A model generated the notes under the pieces. The model saw only the letters and a program-made list of their open reading frames with translations, did no database searches and was not told the DNA's origin. Below, piece after piece: positions 26,320-37,414 of a DNA stretch of 64,000 nt (position 1 is the first letter of the stretch; each line of letters begins with the position of its first letter). A program made the position numbers and the translations under genes. This DNA comes from Chrysopilus asiliformis (taxonomy: Eukaryota; Arthropoda; Insecta; Diptera; Rhagionidae), in assembly GCA_964034945.1 (NCBI GenBank), contig OZ035960.1, positions 112,248,324 to 112,312,323 on the forward strand, given 5' to 3'.

Positions 26320-27356
26320 AGGTGCCGCTCCACATGAGAGTAAATCCGCGAGTAACTCTCAAAAACTCTCGAGAGTTACTCGCAGGAGGTTGCCCATTTG
26401 AGAGTAAATTTCCGCGATTTTTCAATATCTTGACCAATATCTTAATTTTTTTTGACATCTTGATTTGGCGAGTTCTCGAGATCGACTCGCAAAATTCAAA
26501 CACCGTTCGTATCTGGCGAGTTACTCTCCGAGAGTTCAGTGGAGGCGAGTCCACTAGAGAGTAGAATCACTTTCGACAGCTCGCAGAAACCATAGATTAC
26601 CTAGATAGGAATCGTAGGGCTTTTTCCGTGTACCTACGTTGGAGTAAAGATAACCGATATACTCTGGACGCGGTTTTTCTTTCTTTCCTATGCGTAAATT
26701 ACCAACAAAACACAACACATGTAAAACCTAGCCATGTTTTCATACACCACCAACACATGCAATCTCCCGCTGTCGGAAAATTGCATGTGTTGGTGGTGTA
26801 TGAAAACATGGCTAGGTTTTACATGTGTTGTGTTTTGTTGGTAATTTACGCATAGGAAAGAAAGAAAAACCGCGTCCAAAGTATATCGGTTATCTTTACT
26901 CCAACGTAGGTACACGGAAAAAGCCCTACGATTCCTATCTAGGTAATCTATGCAGAAACTATGCCGCGAGTTTCTACCAGAGAACAAAAAATCTAGAAAA
27001 TAAACTCTTAGAACAAATTTTTAGAGAAAATTTTTCCACTGTGAGATGAAGCAAGAGGATCTGATGTAACACGGAAAAAATTATCCATTCGATTGAATAG
27101 ATACGACGAGAAATGTTCTCTCTGCTTCGTGCTCCCTAGTCTAAAAGTAATTAACTTGTAGGCCGTAGCTAGTGAATGATATGGACATTTTTCCCCCCTT
27201 CGAAGGGGAAATTTGTCAAAAATTTGTTCTAAGAGTTTATTCTCTAGATTATTTGTTCTCTGGTTTCTACGAGCGACTCTCAGAGAAGTGTTCATTTGCG
27301 AGTAGCTGCTATCGAGAGGTTCTCACCGGCATTTACTCTCATGTGGAGCGGCACCT
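26320..27356. mobile_element. TTA-flanked TIR element (Harbinger-like), 1037 bp with insertion
   Basis: TIR AGGTGCCGCTCCACATGAGA and its complement at the far end (about 26 bp), with TTA on both sides (26317-26319 and 27357-27359). TTA duplication is typical of PIF/Harbinger. Inside are repeated GAGAGTAA and ACTCTCGAGAGT motifs, and an inverted pair at 26970-27022 and 27219-27270. No transposase. The 362-bp palindrome at 26591 interrupts it. Confidence 0.75.
26591..26952. mobile_element. Near-perfect palindrome, two 172-bp arms
   Basis: Arms 26591-26762 and 26781-26952 differ at about one base, with an 18-bp loop. The start is CATAGATTACCTAGATAGG. CAGAAAC is repeated immediately outside both arms, a 7-bp target duplication. 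Two mirror open frames in the arms are artefacts of the palindrome. Confidence 0.85.
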
Positions 27357-27359
27357 TTA

Positions 27360-28691
27360 GAGGCATACTCCTTTATGTTCTGCCACAAATCCGACGGTTG
27401 ATTTGTTTTCAACAGGTCAAAGTCGAAAATTGTTTAACCGATTAAGCTGAAATTTTGTATCATATCTTCTAAGGAGATAAGCTGTGAGCTAAGAAACGTT
27501 CACTTAGTCCTACATAAAAGAGAAAATTAATTTTGTTTTATTATTAAAGAACCTCATATAATTTGGCTTGTTTTAAATTGGCTTGTTTTAAATTGGCTTG
27601 TTTTAAATTGCTTGTTTTAAATTGGCTTGTTTTAAATTGATTCCTGTTTCCCCGAATCCAAAAATCGCTGTAAAAACACTAATTTTTCTCCATAAAATAT
27701 ATTCGCTGATCCTCCAATTTAAATTTGCAACCCCTATAGTATAAATATAATACGAAACACGAAAAATAAATTTCAAATAAATTTATTAACATAAAAAAAT
27801 GAAAATAAATAGCCCAGATTTTATTCCAGTAAAAAAAATATTTCGTAAAGCATTTTATCATAAATTTTAAAATATACCTGATTATTATTGCAGTTTTAAA
27901 TACAAGAGTGTTTTTTTTTCTCTCATTTATTCAATTTTAATTTAGTGTTGAACCAAAATACTTCCGAATCGGTCATAAATTTCAATAAGACTCATTTCAT
28001 TTGGTATACTTTTTTCTTGTTGACTAATTAAATAAAAAAACACCCCACGTTTGTAAATTTTACTTTGGAAAATATTTTCATTAAAGTGGCACGTAATGAG
28101 GGAAAACAGCAAGCAGAAAAATATGAGTTTTATCAGATATTCATCTATAAAAGGATTGTAAGCTGAACTCGGTTTATTGAAGTGCAATTTTCACATTTCA
28201 TTTAACTTCAATAGCTTTAAATTAATTTCTATAGACAATGGGAAAATAAAGAGATTTTTCAAGTAGATATCAAATGATAATTTTATTTATAGCACAGTTT
28301 TTTTGAACTCGTTTTAATTTTCAATTTTTCCAATAATATCCAATAATACAGCGTCATAATTGTTAATTTATGAGACAAATATTTTTGACTTAAAATATAA
28401 TTTAGTGCGTATGTAAATACGGCAAAAATATCCCAATGGGAAATTTTTAGCCCAAAGTTTTATCAACATTTTTGCTTGAATAAATACATTTGGCGATAAA
28501 AACGAAAGTAGCTTTTTCTGCAGATTAACAAAGCTGTGAATAAGTTTTTCGTTTGGAAAAAAAATTGTTAATTGCGTTCACTATAGTGTGTTGGCGGTAT
28601 TTAATCCCAGACAAAAAATTTCGAAAAATATTGATGATGAAAAAGCGTTGGGGGCTTCGGAAAACTCAAAATTAGCGTGACTTATTATTTT
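27360..28691. other. AT-rich DNA with a small minisatellite
   Basis: No gene recognised. Five units of GGCTTGTTTTAAATT (one shortened) lie at 27565-27638. Confidence 0.4.
27565..27638. repeat. 15-bp tandem repeat, five units
   Basis: Unit GGCTTGTTTTAAATT; the fourth unit lacks one G. Confidence 0.85.
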
Positions 28692-29133
28692 ACTAGCTTG
28701 CATACCCGTCGTTGCCGGATTAAGTTTTTTCAAAAAAAAAATTTTTATGGTCTATATTGGAGCTAAACTTCAGGCCAATCGGCTCGGTACTTTCCCCGCG
28801 AAAGAGTAACATAGAGGGAAAACTAAGTTTCGAGATGACTTTACCCCCTCCCCTTATTCCCCCACCTCTCGGGCTACTTTTTAATGGGTCTGTGTTGGGG
28901 CTGGACCCCCAACGAACATCTATGCCAAATTTCAGGCCAATCGGTTCAGTAGTTTCCCCGCGAAAGAGTAACATAGCGCAAAAACTAAGTTTCGAAATCA
29001 CTTTACCCCCTCCCCTTACTCCCCTCACTCCTCGCGATACTTTTCCGTATGCCTATGTTGGAACCAGAACTACCACAGACACTCATGCCAAATTTCAAGT
29101 CAATCGGTTCAGCCATTTTTGCGTGAAAGAGGA

Positions 29134-29176
<43 letters not shown>

Positions 29177-29205
29177 CCAACTCATTTTTATATATTAGTA
29201 CTAGA
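28692..29205 (+). repeat. CTTGCATACCCGTC-family repeat, full copy
   Basis: Begins ACTAGCTTGCATACCCGTCG, has two internal units each with GGCCAATCGG, CCCGCGAAAGAGTAAC and a CCCCTCCCCTTA run, and ends with (CAGA)n, CACCAACTCATTTTTATATA and TTAGTA. The longest frame (162 codons) is only repeat translation. The superfamily is unclear: there are no obvious TIRs and no coding region. Confidence 0.7.
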
Positions 29206-30566
29206 TTTACAGCCTTTTGTTTCGAAAATTAAGAAATTAGTCTAAGAAGTTGGCCATCTTTGTGTTTCTACGGCAGGGGAACCACCAAATTAGGCTAAGA
29301 AATTAAACTAAGAAGTTGACAAGGGCGATTTAAAAGGACAATACAAAGTACCTAAAAAAAACTCGAAATTCCAAATCTTTTCAAAACAATAAATCAACTG
29401 ATATACTAGTCAAAGGGCTACACAAAAAAAGCCTATTCAATGATGAATTGTAAATAAACCCCAAAAGGGCTTTTTTGCGGTCAATCCTAAAAGCCTTCAT
29501 CAGCCAAAAATATAACCAAAAAAAAACCTAATAACTGAATAAATGAACGAAACAAAAAAAACTTGATATAAAACAATTTCTCAGCATTTTTGTCCAATAA
29601 ACGTCATCCGGTTGACACTTTCATACATATCAATTATGGAGCTTAATGCACTTGTATTGTCCAAGTAATTCACATATTTTTTCTTCATCCGAATAAAAAT
29701 CCGGACTACATTCAGAATTCACACTAAAATGACCAACGGTTGGTTCACAACCAAATAAAATAAAATCGCCATTCGTTATGTGAATATAATAAACTTTTTT
29801 TTTCTCGCAAAATATTTCTGGACATCAATTATTCGTTGTAATAGAAAAGCTGGTTTTTTCTCCCATTTAGTAGCCACCGAAAAGTTCTATAGAATTATGT
29901 ATAAAATGAGTAAAAAAACTGGGAAAATTTTCATCTGGGATAGGAAAAAAACGAAAAACTCTAGTGGAAAGCTCTTAAAAACTCAACCCGAGCGTAACAA
30001 ACCAGAAACGCTTTCCGCCACACGTGAACACTTGCGTAATGTGATAAATGAAAAAGAATTTCCATTGACGGGTAAAACTGCCTGGTGATGGATTAAAAAC
30101 CTAATGGACATTTTATGTACTCCATTGTGCCATCCTTGTGTTTCTACGGCGGTCCTTTTTTTAAAAAAAAAAAAAAAAGAAAAACAATTTATGAGTAAAA
30201 CGTCAAGTGAAACAATTTTAAACATACGTTTCAATGATGTCAAGCACTCACTTTATAAACATCAGGAGCACCAAAAATAAAAGAACACCCTTAACAAAAT
30301 ATACAATTTTATCATTTTTGTCATAGTTATTAACAATAAAAAAATCACCCAGGAGAATAAGTTTGAATATTGAAAGTATTACTGGAAAGAAAATATCTGA
30401 TATGAACAGCACAATGAACAGTTCTTGCGCCACTTAAGAGTAGGGTACCTCAATGACGCACCTTAGTTTCTCCTTTACTATGAGTGGTCAAGCGGCCGAG
30501 GTTTTTGGACGTGCTTTTCTTCCGAAATTTTACATTTTAGAAGAAAATGGACGCTTTTCTCTAGAC
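29206..30566. other. AT-rich DNA without recognised gene
   Basis: A 102-codon + frame at 29780-30088 (ending EFPLTGKTAW) shows no motif. Confidence 0.3.
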
Positions 30567-30844
30567 CAGTGGTTCTTAACCTGGGTTCGATCGAACCCCA
30601 GGGGTTCGGTGAGTCAGTCTCCGGGGTTCAGCGGAGATAAAAACATAAACTTTTTGTTTTTATGTGAAAATCATGTTATTTGTTCTTTAATGGTTTTGTT
30701 CATTTTGTGCACCTATGTATAAATATATACCTATGTTTTGAATTTGGAAAAATCATATTTTATTTTTCCAATTAAGAAGGGTTCGGTGAACGCGCATATG
30801 AAACTGGTGGGGGTCAGTACCTCCAACAATGTTAAGAACCACTG
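30567..30844 (+). mobile_element. hAT-like MITE (278 bp) with 8-bp target duplication
   Basis: TIR CAGTGGTTCTTAAC and GTTAAGAACCACTG. CTCTAGAC is repeated exactly on both sides (30559-30566 and 30845-30852). Inside, GGGTTCGGTGA occurs twice. Confidence 0.85.
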
Positions 30845-30852
30845 CTCTAGAC

Positions 30853-30955
30853 CAGTGCTCCGCAACCTTTATTTGTATACGGCACACCAATTTTTTTTCT
30901 GGAAATCCGGGGCACACCACAAAAGAAAATATAAAAAAAATTGTGTATAAAATAT
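30853..30955 (+). mobile_element. Second hAT-like end, adjoining
   Basis: CAGTGCTCCGCAACCTTTAT begins right after the duplicated CTCTAGAC, with GGCACACCA repeated inside. No matching right end is seen before the next repeat, so it is truncated. Confidence 0.45.
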
Positions 30956-30961
30956 TTATAA

Positions 30962-31530
30962 TAGCTTGCATACCCGTCGGTGACGGGCTAAAGTTTTTTT
31001 TTTTAAAAGGGGTCCATTATGGATAACGATCGTAATCGCAACGATCGAGATTCACCTGTTGTTGTTAGTATAAAACACTAACAACAACACACAATTTCTG
31101 ATCGTTACGATTACGATCGTTATCCATAATGGACCCCAAAGTTTTTTGCACAAAAAACCCAGAAATAGCTTAAAAACTATTGGAAAAAATCGTTATACCT
31201 TCAGAACCTCCCGTTCCGAATTTTAAAATTCTAACACCAGATTCGTGATCAGCGACCCCGAAAACCCCCGAGTGAAACTTTTCAGCCTCCTATTGAGCAG
31301 GATTAATGGCGAAAATCACGGTTTAAAAACACCCAAACCCCCTTTACCCCCCTAGGGGCAAAATTTTGGAAAACCCCACCTTAGTGAGCGCCTACGCAAT
31401 GGTTGGGACATACTGTGAAAGTTTCAAGTCTCTAGCTTCAGGGGTTTGGGCTGGGCGTTGATGAGTCAGTCAGTCACTCAGTCAGGTTAAACAATTTTAT
31501 ATTAAATCTTAGTATAAATTTTTAAAAAAA
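30962..31530 (+). repeat. CTTGCATACCCGTC head with a GTCAGTCAGTC-type tail
   Basis: Head AGCTTGCATACCCGTCGGTG, then after an inserted palindrome CCAGATTCGTGATCAGCGAC, CCCCGAGTGAAAC, GGGCTGGGCGTTGATGAGTC and AGTCAGTCACTCAGTCAGG. It shares its head with the family at 28692 but has a different tail. Confidence 0.6.
31009..31137. mobile_element. 129-bp palindromic MITE
   Basis: TIR GGGGTCCATTATGGATAACG, extending through ATCGTAATCG, with its complement at the far end. The loop holds TTGTTGTTAGTATAAAACAC followed by its own inverted match. It splits the repeat at 30962-31530. Confidence 0.75.
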
Positions 31531-33056
31531 TGTGAAAAGAAAGTGAAAGCTTTCGGAGTTTTGGAGTTTTTCCGAAAACTGAGGCTGGCAACTGAATCGC
31601 GGAAAAATTTAAGATAGTATTTAGTGTGACGAGTCAAAAAAATCCAGCTCTTTTTGTTGCGATTTTCGAAGGTTTATTGTGTATAGAAAAAGTATGCAGA
31701 AGGATATCTTTGGGTGAGGTAAAATACTTGAGCTTCGAAGGTCATTGTGTTAGTAGAGTGGGCGCCATGTTTTCAAGATTGATTTAAATGTTTTCTCAAG
31801 AACTAATGAACCAACCGGGTTGTCGCTCTACACTTATCTCCGGGAGATATGTGCCTACAGCCGAAGTCGTAGTTTTTGTTTTTCCGTCTGATTTTCATTA
31901 AAAGATTTTCAAATTTCACTAAAAAATAGTGATGAAATACGCACATTAAATGTTCAAAAAAAACCTCTAACTATAAATTAAGTGTATTAATAATAATTAT
32001 TCTACAAATGAATAAAGAATACTGGGTTTTATCTCATTGACTTTCATTTTATATAATCAAAAAAAATTTCGGTTCGTTACTGTGGTGGAAAGAAAGAAAA
32101 TGAGAATGAAAATACAAACGGAAAAAAATCCCAGTAATAGATATGATGGGCATGGAGGTCTAGATGAATTTTTATCCTCATAGGACTCGTTTTGATAGCA
32201 AAGAATAAATGAGAAGTTACCACTTTATTGTTATGGCGAGTACTAAAAGAAGGCTTCTGATGAGAAAAGAAAATTTTATGTTTATTAAGAAACGCCTCCA
32301 ATTTTTCTTTCTACTCTCCTCCTTTGGTATTTTGCAAACGGATTGAATGAATGGCAAATGAATGAATGAACGGAAAAATATCCCGAGGAAGGTGGAAAAA
32401 CAACCTCATCGTAACGTGTCTTATACCGGTAACAAAAATTATACACCGCATGCCAATACAAAAAGATATTCAGAAAAAATAGATATATAGATATTTCTAC
32501 TGTATCTTAGAGATACTTTTATAGTTCAAGTCATATCGAAATCTATCTATTCATTTCGATATGTAGATATACGGATAGATTTCATGGATATTAGATGAAC
32601 ATTGAATGACCAATAGATGGTAAAAGTTATGGTTGGACTGGAAGTAACACTGAGAAAAGTTTTTCGCAATGGAATTTTGTATTTTACCCTCTGTTATGTA
32701 TTGTTGTGGTTGCTAGGGGGTTAACTTTCGTTGATTAACATTTATTAGCTATAAACATTTTTCGTTCTTTCTCTACTTACATCCCTGTTTTCGGAAGCTA
32801 TGCATATTAGAGAAGTATTGATAGAATATTTAGTGAAGTCTTTCCAACATTACAAGGCTGAGAAAATATAAACTTTTATAGCGAAAACCATGATTTACAA
32901 TTTTGAGGGGTTGTTTTTATGATAAGTAATTTAATGTTTAAAAATTGATAATAAATAAAAACTTTATCGCGATATAAATTTGCTCGTGCTTTTTGTTTTC
33001 TGTTGCCTTATATTGAAGTTATCTGAAGAGATAAATCTATAAGAACAAATCAAATA
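31531..33056. other. AT-rich DNA without gene
   Basis: An ATAGATAT-rich patch occurs at about 32470-32585. AACACTGAGAAAAGTTTTTC at 32648 resembles the end of the element at 49225. Nothing else is recognised. Confidence 0.3.
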
Positions 33057-33328
33057 CACTCAGAAAAATGTCCAGGTCAACTTTTTGTCAGGTTAACTCT
33101 GACCTTACAGAGGTGTCTGTAAGCCAGCTAGCGGTCAGAGTTAACCTATCTAAGGTCAACTCGTGCAGCTCCCAATACCCTACTTCACCTGCTGGTGGCT
33201 TAATTTCAGAATTTCTCCGACCACAGGTCAACTCAGTTTTACTTGCCCACATGCAGGCGAACGCGCACCTGCCCGAGGCCAATTACGCCGTATGTAGGTC
33301 ATCGAGTTAGCCTCAATTTTTCTGAGTG
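33057..33328 (+). mobile_element. CACTCAG MITE, copy 3 (272 bp)
   Basis: Same TIRs with TA on both sides. Half-sites AGGTCA are at 33074, 33153 and 33225, with TGACCT at 33100; AGGTTA (33090) and TAACCT (33142) make imperfect inverted pairs. Confidence 0.8.
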
Positions 33329-33384
33329 TACCTTCTCACTATTAAGTTGTGTTTATACTCCATATGAGAACCATATAAGAGTAT

Positions 33385-33660
33385 ATCAGATTTAGTATAC
33401 CGTTCGTAACGCATCGAACAATCCGTCGGACACAAAAATTAACAACACCAGTTTGGGTGTGTGTGATGACAAAAGGTATTGATTTCCGCATGTCCGTCTG
33501 TCTGTCTGTCCATCTGTCCGTCTGTCCCTCTGTCCGTGAACACCATAACTTTCGGAAGGAGTGAGCTAGAGACTTGTAATTTTTGACAGTTGCGTTCCTA
33601 GTAAATAGCAAGTGAAAATTACATTTCTCATGAGACACTACTTCCCCGTGCATCGCTTAA
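33385..33660 (+). repeat. GTATACCGTTCGTAACGCATC repeat
   Basis: Same head as 17409, then a (CTGT)n run at 33494-33535, then GAGCTAGAGACTTGTAATTT. Confidence 0.65.
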
Positions 33661-33785
33661 ACTATTTTTGATATCGGAAAACGAACAACGGATTCTTAAC
33701 CAACGCGGGTCCTTCGGAAACGTGTCACAAAATTCAAAAAATAGCAAAGTCACCCTAAATATTTTTTAGGGCGAAAAATTGAGTC

Positions 33786-33960
33786 GAAATTTGAAATATA
33801 AGGGTTCTCGGGGACGGAGAAGCGATATCCGGTGTCTTTTTTGAGATATTTTCGACAGTTTGGGCGGTTCAAGGACGAGGTCCTTGAAAAATCGACTTGT
33901 TCCCACAAAGGACACCGGATATCGATTCCTCGTCCCCGAAAACTATAAGATTTCAAACTT
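33786..33960. repeat. Imperfect 50-bp inverted repeat with inner palindrome
   Basis: Arms 33786-33836 and 33911-33960 share GATATCCGGTGTC and CGGGGACG motifs with mismatches. The loop contains TTCAAGGAC-GAG-GTCCTTGAA. Confidence 0.6.
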
Positions 33961-34416
33961 CATGATAATTCTTTGAGCCGTTTCTGAGATAAAAGCAAAC
34001 ATTTTTTAAGGATATTACATTGGGAAAATCGTTCTTCCTGAAACTGTTTTTTGTGAAGTTTTCTTGAGATTTTTTTTTTATTTAAAAAATTTAGAAAATT
34101 AAATTTTAAAAAAAATACTACAAAATGTTGGGAAATGATAACGAAATATAAAATTCTAATTCATTTTGCCATTTCCACCAGCATAAATACATAAAATTAT
34201 TTAATCAATTGTGAAATGGAATCGGTAAAAAAGGCACTAGAAGTAAGTCATTTCTTCGCCCTCCTAATTCTGTATTCTTTTTGTGAATATTCCACATGTA
34301 TTTAGAATATGATTTTGCATAACCATTCCAGACATCAAAATGCAATCGGACCAATCCTTCCCTCCTCCTCTATACAAATGGGTTTTTTTTAAATAAAAAT
34401 TTTCTCTGTCATCATA

Positions 34417-35672
34417 TCCCAATTGACCAAATTCATGGAAATTCAATTGGATTTCCAGTCCTTTTTGTACCATGTACCAATGGTACAATTGTCGGTACCA
34501 ATGATGCAATTTTGGCTGGAAATCCAAGGTTTTTTCCTGTGAAAATGGTCGATTTTTGTACCATGTTCCAATAGGAGTTTTAATTGGAATTGTGATTGGA
34601 AGGTACTACAAACAGAAAGTCATGACGTACGCAATAAATTAGTGACGTCACTGATTGTACCGATGTACCATATAGAATTCCAGCATATTTTCCTATTTTT
34701 TTCCGAGCGTTTTTCCTATACTCAATCTCTTTCTGTTTCTTGCTTAGTGTGTGTTCATAGAATTTAATATATGCAACTAATAAGCGGAAATTGTTTTAGT
34801 GTGATGACTTCAAAAATTAAGAGATGCTTGTTTGTTTCTGATAGTTTCTATATTGAATATTCGTATGGAGGAAATGTTTTATGACAGCCAATATGATGCG
34901 AAATGAAAATAATTTAATTTGAATTATTTTTCTTACAAAAACTTCAAACGAATGAAATCTTTCGACGAATGTTGTTGTCTTACTTCGAAAAAATACTATT
35001 CGCGTTTAGTATTTTTCGAAAATGGGAAAAAATTATCGAAATCTGAAAAAAATTGGCATAAAAAATATTTCAAAAAAGCATTCCAACTAATGTCTAAACT
35101 AAGAAATGCTTTCCAAAAACTGATTTTTTGCATCAGTTTTATGAAAAATTATTGGTATCGCTTTAAAATCGAGTTTTTAGAACTGGCGAATCGACTAACA
35201 AAATCGTCGCCATTTTTTCGTCATGCACAAGTGTGGCGCAGTTCTACTAGTAGTCTAATTACCTGCTGCAGTACTTTTCCTAGCATTTTTCCTAGTACTT
35301 TTCCTACTATATTTCCTTCTACTTTTCCTATTATTTTTCTGCGCGTCATGGAAAAATTTATGGGACGTACCAAATGTGTTTCAGTTTGATTTCGCAACCG
35401 CAGGCTGTTAAAATTCAACTAAAAAACTTGTGACGTCACATTGAAATTATACTGGTACTTATCCTATCATTTTTCTACGCGACATGGAAAAATTTATGGA
35501 AATTTCATCATTATTTCAGTCCATTTTTGGAACATACATGGGATTCCGTACCATAGCGTACCATATGGTACAAAATTCCAAGTGTACCCTCTAATTATCT
35601 GAAACTTTATAAAGGAAAATTGAGTGGTAAACTTGGATATGGTACAAAAATCCAAAAGTTGGTCAATTGGGA
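34417..35672. mobile_element. TA-flanked TIR element, 1256 bp, unassigned
   Basis: TIR TCCCAATTGACCAA and TTGGTCAATTGGGA, with TA at 34415-34416 and 35673-35674. The flanks join a repeat related to 18420-18500, where GACGATTGGACCCTAGC is uninterrupted. Inside are many GTACCA phrases, a 12-bp AGTACTTTTCCT-type array (35269-35340), and a 156-codon + frame (34919-35389) rich in Lys, Phe and Cys with no motif I recognise. Confidence 0.65.
35269..35340. repeat. 12-bp array, about six units
   Basis: Units such as AGTACTTTTCCT and AGCATTTTTCCT translate as STFP/SIFP. Confidence 0.7.
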
Positions 35673-35674
35673 TA

Positions 35675-36740
35675 AAGTATGTGACGATTGGCCCCTGGCA
35701 ATCATAGCTTTTCTTATGTTTTTTTTATCAAACATCTTGTTATTCGAACGAAATTATGTTGATTGAGCCAATTATTATTTAGTAATTTGATATTTTACAT
35801 TTCTGTCATAATGATTTGGATTTTAATCACATTTATGATTACCTTAATCGACTATTAAGTATCGTATATGTTAAATAACGAAGCATACAATGATTCTCTG
35901 TAAATGTAGCAAAATTTGATAAGATAATGATTTGGATATTTGGTTACATTAATGTCGAATGAAAAACTATTCAAATTAAATATTCCCCAGGGTGAAATTT
36001 GAAGCCACAATTACAACAAAAGAAGGGAAATTCTGATGTTAACAGAATCAAAATACAGAAACACTAGAATCTGTAAATGTTTAACGAGGGTGATAAGAAA
36101 AATTAATGAAATACTGATCGAAAAAGTATATTATTTCTTATTTTCCTTCATTGAATTCTTTGGCTACTAGTATTTCATTAGTCCAATTTTTTTTTTCCTC
36201 TTTTCGTATTATTATCATTGTTGACGATAATACTGGCTTTTAGACTAAAGGCGACTTAACTACGAAAGTAAATAAGAAAGGGAAGTCTTGATAAAAGCAA
36301 ACAAAAATAAATAAAACAAAGTGCAATTATCCAAATGAGATGGATATTATTATGATTATTTTTTTTTTCATTTTTGTTTTTATTAGATCCCCTTGACCGG
36401 AGACAGGATGGGATATTGAAGAAAAGCCGCACAAATCTATAGACTTCTAAAATGTAATTCTAATAGAAGCGAAAGAAAATGACGACCGGTGTTTGGTATT
36501 TCTTCCGTCCGGAAGTGATATAATAACATGAATAAAACTCTACCATATATACTCGTATATAATCATAATCAGAGGATCGGGAAGAAACGATTCTATTAGG
36601 ATTTTGTAGGTGAAATAGGGATAAATTGGTATATCCAAACATATACCATAATTTATCCCATACCAATATATGGTATTGGACTGGTATGGAAAGCTGTGGC
36701 AGGTGCTACACAAACAGCCAAAATTTTTTAAACATATCAG
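35675..36740. other. AT-rich DNA without gene
   Basis: Nothing recognised beyond the continued repeat flank to about 35740. Confidence 0.3.
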
Positions 36741-36952
36741 TGCAATATTTAGTTTTGAAGAAGATATCTAAGGGAAATTTTTTTCAAATATCTCGAGAAC
36801 CGTTAAAGATACGTAAAAATCGCTACAGTAAGGAATGCAGAAAATTTTATTTAACGGAATTTTAATCGCAAATCGTAATCGCAATCGCAATAGTTAGTCT
36901 GAATTGGGCTTTAAACAGCTATCAGTATTTTCAAGGCTAACGATAGCTATTA

Positions 36953-37040
36953 CGATTGAAGCTTCTCGACCAATGAGTTTAAAGCTTTCAACGATAGGGA
37001 CATGAAAGCTTTGATCTCATTGGTCGAGGAAGCTCAATCG
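36953..37040. repeat. Hairpin, 38-bp imperfect arms
   Basis: CGATTGAAGCTTCTCGACCA and onward to AAAGCTTTCA, a 12-nt loop, then the near complement. It abuts the hexamer array. Confidence 0.8.
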
Positions 37041-37399
37041 TAATCGCAATCGTAATCGCAATCTTAATCGCAATCGTAATCGCAATCGTAATCGTAATCG
37101 TAATGGCAATCGTAATTGTAATCGCAATCGTAATCCCAATCGTAATTGCAATCGCAATCGTAATCGTAATCATCAATCGTAATCGTAATCGTAATCGTAA
37201 TCGTAATCGTAATCGTAATCGTAATCGTAATCGTAATCGTAATCGTAATTGTAATCCTAATAGTAATCGTAATCGTAATCGTAATCGTAATCGTAATCGT
37301 AATCGTAATCGTAATCGTAATCGTAATCGTAATCGTAATCGTAATCGTAATCGTAATCGTAATCGTAATCGCAATCGCAATCGCAATCACAATCGTTAG
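37041..37399. repeat. TAATCG hexamer array
   Basis: About 60 units of TAATCG, with CAATCG variants concentrated at both ends. It reads open on both strands because the unit lacks a stop in most frames. GTTAGTCTGAATTGG(R)CTTTA occurs before the hairpin (36892) and after the array (37396). Confidence 0.9.
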
Positions 37400-37414
37400 T
37401 CTGAATTGGACTTT

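Noticed and set aside
26628..26987. Two mirror-image frames of 75 and 99 codons
   Set aside because: Both arms of one palindrome give the same translation on opposite strands.
28720..29245. 162-codon frame AKFQVNRF...EEQTDRQT, and similar frames at 52717-53296 and 62095
   Set aside because: The same frames recur wherever the CTTGCATACCCGTC repeat occurs and include its (CAGA)n tail; they are repeat translation.
33068..33310. 80-codon frame MSRSTFCQVNSD..., conserved in three places
   Set aside because: It lies wholly inside the 272-bp CACTCAG MITE. The copies are nearly identical because they are young, and the old copy at 59222 does not keep it.
37041..37399. Telomeric or subtelomeric repeat
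   Set aside because: The unit TAATCG differs from insect TTAGG and other known telomere repeats, the array is internal and it adjoins a hairpin element.
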